A stretch of DNA of 64,000 nucleotides from Streptomyces sp. PR69 (GTDB taxonomy: Bacteria > Actinomycetota > Actinomycetes > Streptomycetales > Streptomycetaceae). Below are positions 1 through 8,311 of the stretch, piece by piece. Numbering within the stretch: position 1 is the first letter of the stretch; every line of letters starts with the position of its first letter. The stretch covers positions 1 through 64,000 of the forward strand of contig NZ_JAOWCB010000030.1 in NCBI RefSeq assembly GCF_026420845.1. The letters are read 5' to 3'. The notes under the pieces are model-generated. The model was not told the origin of the DNA and did not search any database. It was given only the letters and a program-made list of their open reading frames with translations. The position numbers were made by a program, and so were the translations under genes.

Positions 1-63
1 GCGGCGAAGAGGCCGGGCGCGGTCGCCCCGACGCAGGCCCGACGCGGCGGGCACACGGCCGTG

Positions 64-978
64 TCACGCGTTCGGGCGGGCGCCGCTGGCCGCCGCGGCG
101 GAGGACTCGGCGAGGTGCGCGAGCATCGGCATGGGGTCGACGCCGACGCTGTCGGGCAGCACGGCCGCGATGCGCTGCGGGGTCCACGCGGCCCCCTCCG
201 CGTACGCCGCCCGCAGCTCCCTCGGCTGGGCCCAGACCGCGATCTTGGGGCCCGCGACGGTGTAGACCTGGCCCGTGACGCCGGCGTCCCTGGCCTGTTC
301 GGAGAGGAGGTAGACGACGAGCGCGGCGACGTCCTCCGGCTCGCCGATCTCCTTCAGCTCCATCGGCACGTTCGCGGACATCCGGGTCCGTGCGACAGGC
401 GCCACCGCGTTGGCGGTCACCCCGTACTTGTGCAGTCCGAGCGCCGCGCTGCGCACCAGCGAGATGACGCCGCCCTTGGCGGCGGAGTAGTTGGCCTGTG
501 CCACGCTGCCCTGGTGGTTGCCGCTGGTGAAGCCGATCAGCGTGCCCGAACCCTGTCGGCGCATCACCGCGGAGGCGGCGCGGAAGACGGTGAACGTCCC
601 CTTCAGATGGGTGGCGACGACCGGGTCCCACTCGTCCTCGGTCATATTGAACAGCATCCGCTCACGCAGGATGCCGGCCACGCAGACGACTCCGTCGAGC
701 CGCCCGTACTCGGCGAGCGCGATGTCGACGACCCGCTGGCCGCCCGCCATGGTGGAGATGTCGTCGGCCGCGGCGCGGGCCGAGCCGCCCGCGGACTCGA
801 TCTCTTTGACTGCGGACTCGGCGACTTCGCTCGTCGGCGCCGCGCCCGCCACGGACACCCCGTAGTCGTTGACGACGACCCGCGCGCCCTCGGCCGCGCA
901 GGCGAGGGCGACGGCGCGGCCGATGCCGCGTCCCGCTCCCGTGACGGCGATGACCTTGCCTGCCAAGAAGTTGCCCAC
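64..978 (-). CDS. SDR-family NAD(P)-dependent oxidoreductase
   Basis: Short-chain dehydrogenase of 304 residues, probably acting on a 3-hydroxyacyl-CoA or similar alcohol in the adjacent acyl-CoA pathway. The cofactor motif TGAGRGIG is at residues 13-20, and the catalytic Ser152, Tyr164 and Lys168 (YSAAK) are visible. The C-terminal 50 or so residues after the normal SDR core are an extension seen in FabG-like proteins linked to acyl-CoA dehydrogenases. The GTG start at 978 is chosen because GAAAGGGG lies just upstream; a longer frame to 1041 would add a charged leader lacking homologous character. It is divergent from the cyclase gene over a TetR-like operator. Substrate is not known. Confidence 0.85.
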   Translation of the reverse strand: MGNFLAGKVIAVTGAGRGIGRAVALACAAEGARVVVNDYGVSVAGAAPTSEVAESAVKEIESAGGSARAAADDISTMAGGQRVVDIALAEYGRLDGVVCVAGILRERMLFNMTEDEWDPVVATHLKGTFTVFRAASAVMRRQGSGTLIGFTSGNHQGSVAQANYSAAKGGVISLVRSAALGLHKYGVTANAVAPVARTRMSANVPMELKEIGEPEDVAALVVYLLSEQARDAGVTGQVYTVAGPKIAVWAQPRELRAAYAEGAAWTPQRIAAVLPDSVGVDPMPMLAHLAESSAAAASGARPNA

Positions 979-1055
979 GCCACGGCCCCTTTCCCGGACG
1001 CCCTCCGGGACGTCCTGTCGAACGTCCGGGCACCCGGACACACCCTTCCCGCCTT

Positions 1056-1089
1056 TCTGACGGTCCGTTAGATTCTATGGTCCGTCAGA
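1056..1089. promoter_or_regulatory. Tandem TetR-like operator between the SDR and cyclase genes
   Basis: TCTGACGGTCCGTTAGA (1056-1072) is an imperfect palindrome that matches the perfect palindrome at 6635-6651 at 15 of 17 positions. A second, weaker copy lies on the opposite strand at 1073-1089 and keeps the TCTGACGG half. The pair sits between two divergent starts, where a repressor would control both genes. The regulator itself is not evident nearby and may lie outside the window. Confidence 0.6.
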
Positions 1090-1117
1090 TATGGCAGCAC
1101 AAGCCCCAGGAGGCCGG

Positions 1118-2044
1118 ATGTCACTGCCGCCCGCGTTCCATGACATCGCCAAGCGCGTTAACAACTGGGGCCGCTGGGGCGAGAGCGATGAGATCGGCAC
1201 GCTCAACCTGGTCACCGACGCCAAGGTCCGCGCCGCGGCCGGAGCGGTCCGCCGCGGCCGACGGGTGCCGCTCGCGCTGCCCCTGCACCAGGACGGGGTC
1301 CAGACCGGGCTGATACCTGGCCGGGTCAACCCCCTGCACACCATGGTCCAGATCAACCAGCAGCTGTTCGGCCCCGGCACGGTCGCCACCAGCGATGACG
1401 CCGTGACGATGGGGCTGCAGGCGGCCACCCACTGGGATGCGCTGCCCCATGTCTCCCATTCGGGCCGGATCTACAACGGCCGCCCCGCCGACTCGATCAC
1501 CCCGCACACCCGCGCCCGCTTCAGCGGGATCGACACGGTGCGCCACGTCGTCTCCCGCGGGGTGCTGCTCGATGTGGCCCGGACGAAGGGGGTGGACCGG
1601 CTGCCCGGAGACCATGCCGTCACACCGGAGGATCTGGACGAGGCGGCGGAGTTCGCCGGCGTACGCGTCGAGGCCGGGGACATCGTCCTCGTACGGACGG
1701 GGCAGATCCAGCTGGCGCTGAGCGGGGACCGGCATGGCTACGGGCACCCGTCCCCCGGGCTGTCGATCCGTACGCCGGAGTGGTTTCACGCCCGCGATGT
1801 CGCGGCCGTCGCCAATGACACCCTCACGTTTGAGATCTTCCCGCCAGAGGTGGCCGATCTCTGGATGCCCGTGCACGCTCTCCATCTGGTCGAGATGGGC
1901 ATGCTGCAAGGCCAGAACTGGAATCTGGAGGAGTTGTCCACAGCCTGTGCAGAGGAGCGGAGCCATGCCTTTCTGCTCTGCGCGACACCCGAGCCGTTCA
2001 CCGGCGGGACCGGTGCGCCCGTGGCGCCGGTGGCGGTGCTGTGA
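1118..2044 (+). CDS. Cyclase family protein (kynurenine formamidase-like metal hydrolase)
   Basis: Protein of 308 residues of the cyclase/kynurenine formamidase superfamily, metal-dependent hydrolases of amides, lactones or cyclic intermediates. The family metal motif is visible as THWDALPHVSH (canonical GTHxDAPxH) near residue 105. The ATG at 1118 is preferred over one at 1091 because CAGGAGG lies directly before it. It faces the SDR gene across a TetR-like operator, so it is likely co-regulated with the acyl-CoA genes downstream and could open a ring or hydrolyse an intermediate of that pathway. The substrate is inference only. Confidence 0.8.
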   Translation: MSLPPAFHDIAKRVNNWGRWGESDEIGTLNLVTDAKVRAAAGAVRRGRRVPLALPLHQDGVQTGLIPGRVNPLHTMVQINQQLFGPGTVATSDDAVTMGLQAATHWDALPHVSHSGRIYNGRPADSITPHTRARFSGIDTVRHVVSRGVLLDVARTKGVDRLPGDHAVTPEDLDEAAEFAGVRVEAGDIVLVRTGQIQLALSGDRHGYGHPSPGLSIRTPEWFHARDVAAVANDTLTFEIFPPEVADLWMPVHALHLVEMGMLQGQNWNLEELSTACAEERSHAFLLCATPEPFTGGTGAPVAPVAVL

Positions 2045-2254
2045 GCGGGAGGGACGCTGTTGACGGGCCGGGTGGCGGCGCTTCCACATGCGCGCCCCGA
2101 GCACGGCACGTCGTCCGCCACCCGTCCGCCACGGCGTACCGCATCGTCGAGGGCCGGCCCCCACCGCACCCTCGGCGTCCCCTCACAGCGAATCGCCCAT
2201 CCAAGGGTGATCAGCGTGACACGTCCCGTCAACAGCCCTTTGGGGATCTACCTC
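2045..2254. other. Convergent intergenic stretch, nothing recognised
   Basis: About 210 bases between the convergent ends of the cyclase gene and the ATPase gene. Several short overlapping frames exist but lack a consistent high-G+C third position or a ribosome site. No clear hairpin terminator was found. Confidence 0.4.
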
Positions 2255-2905
2255 TTATGACCGATGGGTAACGGCGCGAGACGGCGCATACGCCCCCACA
2301 CCGCGCGCCCCCCTGGCCCCGACGGCACCGGAGGTCTCCTCGCCGGCTCCGGACACGGACCTGGCCGAAGCCGCAGAAGGTACCGGAGATGCCGGAGATG
2401 CCGACGAGACGGCGGGGGCGGCCGGGACGCCAGGCGCGACCGGGGCGGCAGGGACGCCAGGCACAGCAGGGGCCGCTGTGTCGACCTCGCACCAGATGGA
2501 CTTGCCCACGCTCTCCAGCCGCCAGCCCCACCGGTCGGCAAGCCCGTCGACCAGTTCGAGCCCGCGGCCGCTGGTGTCCTCGCCGTCGGCGTGCCGCGGC
2601 AGCGGCGGGCGGGCGCTCGTGTCGCTGACCTCCACCCGCACCGTGCCTGCGCCGCCCCCCGCGTACCCGGTCCCGGTCCCGGTCCCAGCCGCGCAGCCGC
2701 CGAACAGCATCCGCAGCACCGCCGGACAGCCGGTGTGCACAACGGCGTTGGTGACCAGCTCGGAAATCAGCAGAATCAGCGTCTCGGCGAGCGGCTCATC
2801 CTCCCCTATCCCGGACCCGGCGAGCCGCGAACGGGCCCACCTCCGGGCCCGGCCCACCTCAGCGGGATCGGGCCCGACCTCCAACTGCACCTGAAGCACC
2901 TGCAC
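2255..2905 (-). CDS. RsbW-like ATP-binding regulatory protein with low-complexity tail
   Basis: GHKL ATPase of the anti-sigma/serine kinase type (216 residues). The N box ELVTNAVVHT lies near residue 50, the DTS motif (G1 box position) near 94 and GRGLELVDGL (G2) near 113, so the ATP site seems complete. The family core ends near residue 145; the last 70 residues are an Ala/Pro/Ser/Val-rich tail made of short repeats (APAVPGVPAAPVAPGVPAA and similar), unlike family members. Such orphan ATPases in Streptomyces normally partner with XRE/DUF397 proteins or anti-anti-sigma factors, but no partner adjoins it. GTG start at 2905; a perfect inverted repeat lies 60 bases upstream. Confidence 0.85.
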   Translation of the reverse strand: MQVLQVQLEVGPDPAEVGRARRWARSRLAGSGIGEDEPLAETLILLISELVTNAVVHTGCPAVLRMLFGGCAAGTGTGTGYAGGGAGTVRVEVSDTSARPPLPRHADGEDTSGRGLELVDGLADRWGWRLESVGKSIWCEVDTAAPAVPGVPAAPVAPGVPAAPAVSSASPASPVPSAASARSVSGAGEETSGAVGARGARGVGAYAPSRAVTHRS

Positions 2906-3251
2906 CGCTCACACCATCCGAACCGGCGGACGCATCGCCTCGCGCCTCGACAAGGGGCTCTCGACGGAGTCACAGAACGTGACTCCCTTGGCTGACAGCA
3001 TGGTTGACGTACAGTCACCGGAACAAGCGCTTCGGGCATATTCCCGCGCGAAGGAGTACGCGTAGGGCATACTGTGCGACCCCCATTGCCGGGTTGTCGA
3101 ACACAGCCTCGCACGTCGCGCGCGGGACACTCGCGCAGGAAGCACCGCCACCCGAGGGAGGGTACCCGAGCGCCGCCCGACTCCGGCCTGTGACGGCAGC
3201 CTTTCGAGGACACAACCCGGACACAACCTGGTATCGACGTTCGGTGACCGC
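2906..3251. promoter_or_regulatory. Promoter region of the ATPase gene with a perfect inverted repeat
   Basis: 345 bases without a convincing gene. GGAGTCAC (2966-2973) and GTGACTCC (2979-2986) form a perfect 8-bp inverted repeat with a 5-base spacer, about 60 bases upstream of the GTG of the ATPase gene: a good candidate operator. A minus-strand frame of 53 codons ending at 2909 (from ATG at 3070) has A/T-rich wobble positions and is probably not coding. Confidence 0.45.
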
Positions 3252-4223
3252 TCACAGCGCCGAGGCCTGTATCTCCTCCGCCTCGCGCGCGTCGAGCCAC
3301 ATCTGCGCCCGCAACCAGGCGCGCTTGAGGTGCAGATGCACATCCGCCTCCCAGGTGAATCCCATTCCGCCGTGGATCTGCAGACAGTCGCGGGCATTGG
3401 CCACGGCGGCCTCGTCAGCCAGCAGCTTCGCCCCGGCGGCCTCGCGGAAGTCCTCGGTCACGGCGGCCGCGTACACGGCCGCCCGCGCCGTCTCCGTTCG
3501 CACCAGCATCCCGGCGCACAGATGCTTGACCGCCTGGAAACCTCCGATGGGCCTGCCGAACTGCCGCCGCTGTCCGGCGTACTCCACGGCCATCTCGGTC
3601 GTACGGGCGGCCGAGCCGAGCTGTTCCGCCGCGGTCAGCAGCACCGCGTCGCCTGGCGGCCGGCGGCCGGCGGCGCGCCGGGCGGCCCCCGTCCCGCTGG
3701 GCAGCCTCCCGCGGGGCAGCCGGTGCAGGGGGGTGAGCGGGTCCGCCGACCGGACCGGAGCGGCCCTGTCCCACACGTCCGCCGCCGCCTCACGCCATCC
3801 GTCGTCCCCGTACTCCACCACCCTGTCCGCGCCGTCGAGATACGCGGCCATCCCGGGCGGCTGTCCGGCGCATGCGACCACTTCGCCGTCCGCCGCCGCC
3901 CCGTGCGTCACCGCGAGATGGGTGACGGCCAGCGGCCCCGGCAGCAGCGCCTGGCCCGCCTGTTCGAAGAGGAGCACCGCCTCGGGGAGGCCAAGTCCCG
4001 CGCCGCCGTCCCCGGCGGGCAGGCGCAGGGCGAACAGCCCCGCCTCGGTGAGCGGCTTCCACATCGCCGCCCGCTCCGGCGCGCCTTTTGAGCCGGTCGC
4101 GTCCGCGGCCGCGACCGCCGCACGCAGCGCGTCCCGGTCGAAGATCCGGGCGAGCAGCGTGCGCATGCCGTCCGCAAGCGCCCGCTGATCGTCCGTGAGC
4201 CGGAAGTCCACGAGTGCGCTCAC
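3252..4223 (-). CDS. Acyl-CoA dehydrogenase, small/beta-type subunit
   Basis: FadE-type flavoprotein subunit of 323 residues, shorter than the usual 380 and with a compressed middle domain. C-terminal motifs are intact: RRQFGRPIGGFQAVKH and CLQIHGGMGFTWEADVHLHLKRA. It starts with GTG inside the stop of the upstream dehydrogenase gene (GTGA overlap), the arrangement of obligate alpha2-beta2 FadE pairs known from actinobacterial sterol side-chain degradation (family knowledge). The GFTWE segment commonly supplies function absent from the larger partner. Third gene of the amidohydrolase operon; presumably oxidises the CoA ester formed by the synthetase at 6754. Substrate unknown. Confidence 0.85.
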   Translation of the reverse strand: MSALVDFRLTDDQRALADGMRTLLARIFDRDALRAAVAAADATGSKGAPERAAMWKPLTEAGLFALRLPAGDGGAGLGLPEAVLLFEQAGQALLPGPLAVTHLAVTHGAAADGEVVACAGQPPGMAAYLDGADRVVEYGDDGWREAAADVWDRAAPVRSADPLTPLHRLPRGRLPSGTGAARRAAGRRPPGDAVLLTAAEQLGSAARTTEMAVEYAGQRRQFGRPIGGFQAVKHLCAGMLVRTETARAAVYAAAVTEDFREAAGAKLLADEAAVANARDCLQIHGGMGFTWEADVHLHLKRAWLRAQMWLDAREAEEIQASAL

Positions 4224-5353
4224 CTGTCCTTCGGCAGGCCGAGGAGGCGCTCGGCGATGATGTTCCGCTGGATCTGGGAGGTGCCCGCCGCGATGGTGTA
4301 CGAGAGTGAGGAGAGCCGGTCGCGCGTCCACTCCCGGTCCAGGTCCAGACAGTTCGCCCCGAGCACCTGCGCGGCCGTGTCGTACAGCTTCTGCCGTGCG
4401 TGCGAATAGCGCAGCTTGAACACCGATCCGCCGACGCCCGGCACACCGCCCGTCGTCTGCGCCTCGCTGACGTTCCACTGGATCAGCCGCCACAGCGCCT
4501 GGAACTCGGCGTGCAGCCGGCCGAGCGAGCGCCGCAGCCCGGGGTCGTCCCAGCGGCCGTTGGCCCGCGCCTCGCGGGCCAGTTCCCCCAGGGTCCTGCG
4601 GCAGGCGACGACCTCGCCGACGAAGGCCGTGCCCCGCTCGAATCCGAGCGTCACCATCGTGACGCGCCAGCCGTCGTTCTCCGCGCCGACACGGTGGGCG
4701 ACCGGCACCCGCACCTCGTCGAGGAACAGCTCCGCGAACTCCGTGGACCCGGCCAGGGTGCGCAGCGGCCGTACGGTGATCCCCTCGGCGTCCATGGGCA
4801 GCGCGAGCCAGCTGATGCCCTGGTGCTTCGGCGCGTCGGGGTCGGTGCGCACCAGCAGTTCGCACCAGTCGGCGACCTCGGCGTGCGAGGTCCAGACCTT
4901 GGAGCCGGTGACGATGTAGGCGTCGCCGTCGCGGACGGCGCGGGTGCGCAGGGCGGCGAGGTCGGAGCCGGCGTCCGGTTCGCTGAAGCCCTGGCACCAG
5001 ACCTCCTCGCCGCGCACGATCGGGCCGAGCCAGCGGGCGCGCTGCTGCGGGGCGCCCTCGACGGCGATGGTGGGGCCGGCGTGCAGCAGTCCGACGAAGT
5101 TGGCGCCGACGTAGGGGGCGCCGGCGCGTTCCGTCTCCTCCAGGAAGATCAGCCGCCGGGCCGGGGAGGCGGTCCAGTGGAGCTCGCCGTATCCGGCGTC
5201 GTACAGCATGCGCTGCCAGCCGAGGTCGTAGGCGCGGCGGCCCGGCCAGTCGCGGGGGTCGGGCCGGGGCGGCAGCGTGGGCAGCGCGGCGGCGAGCCAG
5301 CGCGCCAGCTCCGCGCGGAAGGCCTCGTCCTCCTCCGAGTGAGCCAGATCCAT
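4220..5353 (-). CDS. Acyl-CoA dehydrogenase, large/alpha-type subunit
   Basis: FAD-dependent acyl-CoA dehydrogenase of 377 residues with an intact fold signature: WCQGFSEPDAGSD in the middle domain and GTSQIQRNIIAERLLGLP at the C terminus. The residue before GTSQIQ is alanine (IAAGTSQIQ) where single-chain enzymes carry the catalytic glutamate (YEGTSQIQ), which suggests it is one half of a heteromeric enzyme whose base is contributed by the partner at 3252-4223. Its ATG overlaps the amidohydrolase stop codon (TGATG) and its own stop overlaps the next start, so the three genes are translationally coupled. Confidence 0.88.
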   Translation of the reverse strand: MDLAHSEEDEAFRAELARWLAAALPTLPPRPDPRDWPGRRAYDLGWQRMLYDAGYGELHWTASPARRLIFLEETERAGAPYVGANFVGLLHAGPTIAVEGAPQQRARWLGPIVRGEEVWCQGFSEPDAGSDLAALRTRAVRDGDAYIVTGSKVWTSHAEVADWCELLVRTDPDAPKHQGISWLALPMDAEGITVRPLRTLAGSTEFAELFLDEVRVPVAHRVGAENDGWRVTMVTLGFERGTAFVGEVVACRRTLGELAREARANGRWDDPGLRRSLGRLHAEFQALWRLIQWNVSEAQTTGGVPGVGGSVFKLRYSHARQKLYDTAAQVLGANCLDLDREWTRDRLSSLSYTIAAGTSQIQRNIIAERLLGLPKDR

Positions 5354-6606
5354 CAGCCGAGGTCCGGGGCCGGGGCGGGGGCGGGGGCGGGGTCCGGACC
5401 CGCATCAAGGTCCAAGTCCAGGTCCAGGTCCAGCATGCGGATGGCGTTGCCGCGCATCAGTTTGTGGACGGTCGTGTCGTCGAGCCCGCGCACATGGTCG
5501 AGGGCGACCTGCTTGGTGTGCGGGAAGGTGGAGTCGACGTGCGGGTAGTCGGTCTCGAAGGTGGCGTTGTCCCGGCCCACGACGTCGATCGCGTCGATGC
5601 CGTGCCTGTCGCGGAAGAAGCAGCAGTAGATCTGCCGGTAGTAGTACGCAGAGGGGGGCTCGGGGATCAGATCGCGCACCCCGCCCCAGGCCCGGTGCTC
5701 CTCCCAGACGTCGTCCGCGCGCTCCAGGGCGTATGGGATCCAGCCCATCTGGCCCTCGCTGTAGGCGAGCTTCAGCCGGGGGAACTTCACCAGCACCCCG
5801 GAGAACAGGAAGTCGGTCATGGACGCCATGGCGTTGTTGAAGCTGAGGGTGGCCTGCACGGCAGGCGGGGCGTCCGGTGAGGCGGCCGGCATCTGCGAGG
5901 AGGAGCCGATGTGCATATTGACCACCGTGCCGGTCTCCTCGCACACCGCGAAGAAGGGGTCCCAGTAGCCGCAGTGAATCGACGGCAGCCCGAGATACGT
6001 GGGGATCTCGGAGAAGGTCACCGCCCGCACGCCCCGCGCGGCGTTGCGCCGGATCTCCGCCACCGCCAGGTCGACGTCCCACAGCGGGATCAGACACAGC
6101 GGGATCAGCCGCCCCCCGCTGCCCCCGCACCACTCCTCGACCATCCAGTCGTTGTAGGCCCGCACACACGCCAGTGCGACCTCCTTGTCTTTCGCCTCGG
6201 CGAAGGTCTGCCCGCAGAAGCGCGGAAAGGTCGGAAAGCACAGCGACGCCTCGACATGGTTCAGATCCATGTCCTTCAGCCGCTCGGCCGGATCCCAGCA
6301 CCCCGGCCGCATCTCCTCCCTGGTGATCCCCTCCAGGGTCATCTCCTCCCGGGAGAAGCCGACGGCGGCGATGATCCGCTTGTACGGGAAGATCTCGCCC
6401 TCGTACTCCCACCAGTCGGTGACCTGGCCCTGTGGATCGGTGGTGAACCGATACCTTCCGCCGATGTACTGAAGCTCCCCGATGCCGGCTGTAAAGGGCT
6501 TCGGGCCCCGGTCCCGGTACTTCGCCGGCAGCCAGGTCTCGAAGAGGTGGGCTGGCTCGATCACATGGTCGTCCACGCTGACGATCCGCGGCAGTTCCCG
6601 TTCCAT
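5353..6606 (-). CDS. Amidohydrolase family protein (ACMSD/LigW-like TIM barrel)
   Basis: Amidohydrolase-2 superfamily protein of 417 residues, a metal-dependent hydrolase or decarboxylase. Visible landmarks are SVDDHVIEP near residue 10 (a variant of the D-x-H metal motif), NMHIGSSS near 235 and ETDYPHVDS near 350, which carries the conserved Asp. The ATG at 6606 is supported by GGGGGAGG upstream; the longer upstream frame is rejected. First gene of the operon with both acyl-CoA dehydrogenases. The C terminus is odd: a run of alternating Asp-Leu followed by repeated Pro-Ala, encoded by short tandem repeats at about 5362-5435. It may act on the ring or carboxyl group of the pathway substrate. 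Confidence 0.8.
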   Translation of the reverse strand: MERELPRIVSVDDHVIEPAHLFETWLPAKYRDRGPKPFTAGIGELQYIGGRYRFTTDPQGQVTDWWEYEGEIFPYKRIIAAVGFSREEMTLEGITREEMRPGCWDPAERLKDMDLNHVEASLCFPTFPRFCGQTFAEAKDKEVALACVRAYNDWMVEEWCGGSGGRLIPLCLIPLWDVDLAVAEIRRNAARGVRAVTFSEIPTYLGLPSIHCGYWDPFFAVCEETGTVVNMHIGSSSQMPAASPDAPPAVQATLSFNNAMASMTDFLFSGVLVKFPRLKLAYSEGQMGWIPYALERADDVWEEHRAWGGVRDLIPEPPSAYYYRQIYCCFFRDRHGIDAIDVVGRDNATFETDYPHVDSTFPHTKQVALDHVRGLDDTTVHKLMRGNAIRMLDLDLDLDLDAGPDPAPAPAPAPDLG

Positions 6607-6634
6607 CAAGCCTCCCCCTTGGGGCCGAAGCATG

Positions 6635-6651
6635 TCTGACGGTGCGTCAGA
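6635..6651. promoter_or_regulatory. Perfect palindromic TetR-like operator
   Basis: TCTGACGGTGCGTCAGA has perfect 7-base arms (TCTGACG/CGTCAGA) around GTG. It lies about 30 bases upstream of the amidohydrolase start and matches the site at 1056-1072 at 15 of 17 positions. Confidence 0.65.
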
Positions 6652-6713
6652 TTTCAGGCTAGCCCCGCGCCTCTGGACCGGCAAGGCGTCGGCCTCTACG
6701 CTCTGCGCACTGA

Positions 6714-6730
6714 TCTGACACACCGTCAGC
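6714..6730. promoter_or_regulatory. Third copy of the TetR-like operator
   Basis: TCTGACACACCGTCAGC; its reverse complement matches the perfect palindrome at 6635-6651 at 15 of 17 positions. It sits 24 bases upstream of the acyl-CoA synthetase GTG, so both divergent transcripts carry their own site. Confidence 0.6.
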
Positions 6731-6753
6731 CACGCGCGGAGCCAGGAGGAGCC

Positions 6754-8259
6754 GTGAACGACACCGCACACTCCCTGGGGGCCTCCCGCACCCTCTGGGA
6801 GCTGATCGAGCGCCGTGCCGCCCTCACCCCCGACCGCCCGGCGCTCCTCCAGGGCGGCCGGTCGGTCACGTTCGCGGAGTTCACAGAGCGCTGCGAGAGC
6901 GTGGCGGCCGGGCTGCACACGGCGTACGGCGTACGGCCGGGGACGGTCGTCGCCTGGCAGCTCCCCACCCGCGTCGAGACCGTGGTGCTGTCCGGCGCGC
7001 TCGCCCGGATCGGGGCCGTGCAGTCCCCCGTCATCCCCTTCTACCGGGACCGGGAGACCGGCTTCGCGCTCCGCGCCTCACAGGCGGAGCTGTTCGCCGT
7101 GCCGGGCGTCTGGCGCGGCTTCGACCACACGGAGATGGCCCGGCGCCTCGGAGCGCGCCGCGTCCTCAAGGCGTACGACAGCCTCCCCCAGGGCGACCCG
7201 GCGGCGCTCCCGCCGCCGCCCGCCGACGGCACCGCGCCGCGCTGGATCTACTGGACCTCCGGCACCACCTCCGACCCCAAGGGCGTGCTGCACACCGACC
7301 GCTCGCTGATCGCCGGAGGCGCGTGCCTGGCCCACGCCCTGCGGCTGCGAGACGACGACGTCGGCTCGGTCGCCTTCCCCTTCGCGCACATCGGAGGGGC
7401 CGACTATCTGGTGATGCTGCTGCTGTACGGGATTCCGGCGGTGCTCTTCGAGCAGTTCGCGCTGCCCGACGCGCTTGCGGACTACCGCGCCCACGGGGTC
7501 ACCATCGCGGGCGGCTCCACCGCCTTCTACTCGATGTTCCTCGCCGAGCAGCGCAGCCGGCCCGGCGAGAAGCTCATCCCGACGCTGCGGCTGCTCGCAG
7601 GCGGCGGAGCGCCCAAGCCGCCGGAGCTGTACCACGCCGTCATACGGGAGTTGGGCTGCGGACTCGTCCACGGCTACGGCATGACCGAGGTGCCGATGAT
7701 CACCATGGGCACGCCCGACGACACGGACGAGCACCTCGCCACCACGGAGGGCCGGCCGCCCGCGGGGATGGAGATACGGATCACCGACGGCGAGGTCCGG
7801 CTGCGCGGGGAGGCGGTCTGCCGCGGCTATCTCGACCCGGAGCAGACCGCGGCCGCCTTTGACGCCGACGGCTTCTTCAGGACCGGCGACCTGGGCGCGC
7901 TCACGCCGTCCGGGCATCTGAAACTCACCGGGCGGCTGAAGGACATCATCATCCGCAAAGGCGAGAACATCTCGGCACAGGAGATCGAAGAGCTGCTCCA
8001 CGGGCATCCGGCGGTCGGCGAGGCGGCGGTCATCGGACTGCCGGACGCCGACCGCGGCGAGCGGGTGTGCGCGGTCGTCGAACAGCCGGCGGACGCGCCG
8101 CCGCTGACGCTGGCCGCCGTGACGGCCTATCTGCGCGGCGCGGGGCTGTCCGTGCACAAGCTTCCGGAACAGCTTGAGGTGGTGGAGGCGCTGCCGCGCA
8201 ACGACACCCTGCGCAAGGTGCTCAAGTACAAGCTGCGCGAACGCTTCGCAGCGCCATGA
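6754..8259 (+). CDS. Acyl-CoA synthetase (AMP-forming, class I adenylating enzyme)
   Basis: AMP-dependent ligase of 501 residues that should activate a carboxylic acid to its CoA ester. Motifs in order: WTSGTTSDPKG (P loop, near 167), GYGMTEVP (near 308), RTGDLG (near 370), RLKDIIIRKGENIS hinge (near 395) and the C-terminal lysine segment RNDTLRKVLK (near 487). GTG start with AGGAGGAG about 8 bases upstream. Divergent from the amidohydrolase/dehydrogenase operon across two TetR-like operators; it is the likely entry step of that pathway. The acid it activates cannot be read from the sequence. Confidence 0.9.
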   Translation: MNDTAHSLGASRTLWELIERRAALTPDRPALLQGGRSVTFAEFTERCESVAAGLHTAYGVRPGTVVAWQLPTRVETVVLSGALARIGAVQSPVIPFYRDRETGFALRASQAELFAVPGVWRGFDHTEMARRLGARRVLKAYDSLPQGDPAALPPPPADGTAPRWIYWTSGTTSDPKGVLHTDRSLIAGGACLAHALRLRDDDVGSVAFPFAHIGGADYLVMLLLYGIPAVLFEQFALPDALADYRAHGVTIAGGSTAFYSMFLAEQRSRPGEKLIPTLRLLAGGGAPKPPELYHAVIRELGCGLVHGYGMTEVPMITMGTPDDTDEHLATTEGRPPAGMEIRITDGEVRLRGEAVCRGYLDPEQTAAAFDADGFFRTGDLGALTPSGHLKLTGRLKDIIIRKGENISAQEIEELLHGHPAVGEAAVIGLPDADRGERVCAVVEQPADAPPLTLAAVTAYLRGAGLSVHKLPEQLEVVEALPRNDTLRKVLKYKLRERFAAP

Positions 8260-8311
8260 CCAAACCGGGGCCTCCGCCCCCGCACCCCCGCGCCCACGAG
8301 GCTGATCTGTC

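Noticed and set aside
61..1071. Long plus-strand frame over the SDR gene
   Set aside because: Arg/Asp/Gly-rich shadow of the SDR coding strand; no family features or ribosome site.
2909..3070. 53-codon minus-strand frame ending next to the ATPase start
   Set aside because: Wobble positions are A/T-rich by local standards, so it is more likely leader or promoter DNA.
3252..5408. Single 718-residue frame covering both acyl-CoA dehydrogenases
   Set aside because: Only its last 323 residues read as protein; the rest is Arg/Pro/Ala shadow of the partner gene. The true gene starts at GTG 4223.
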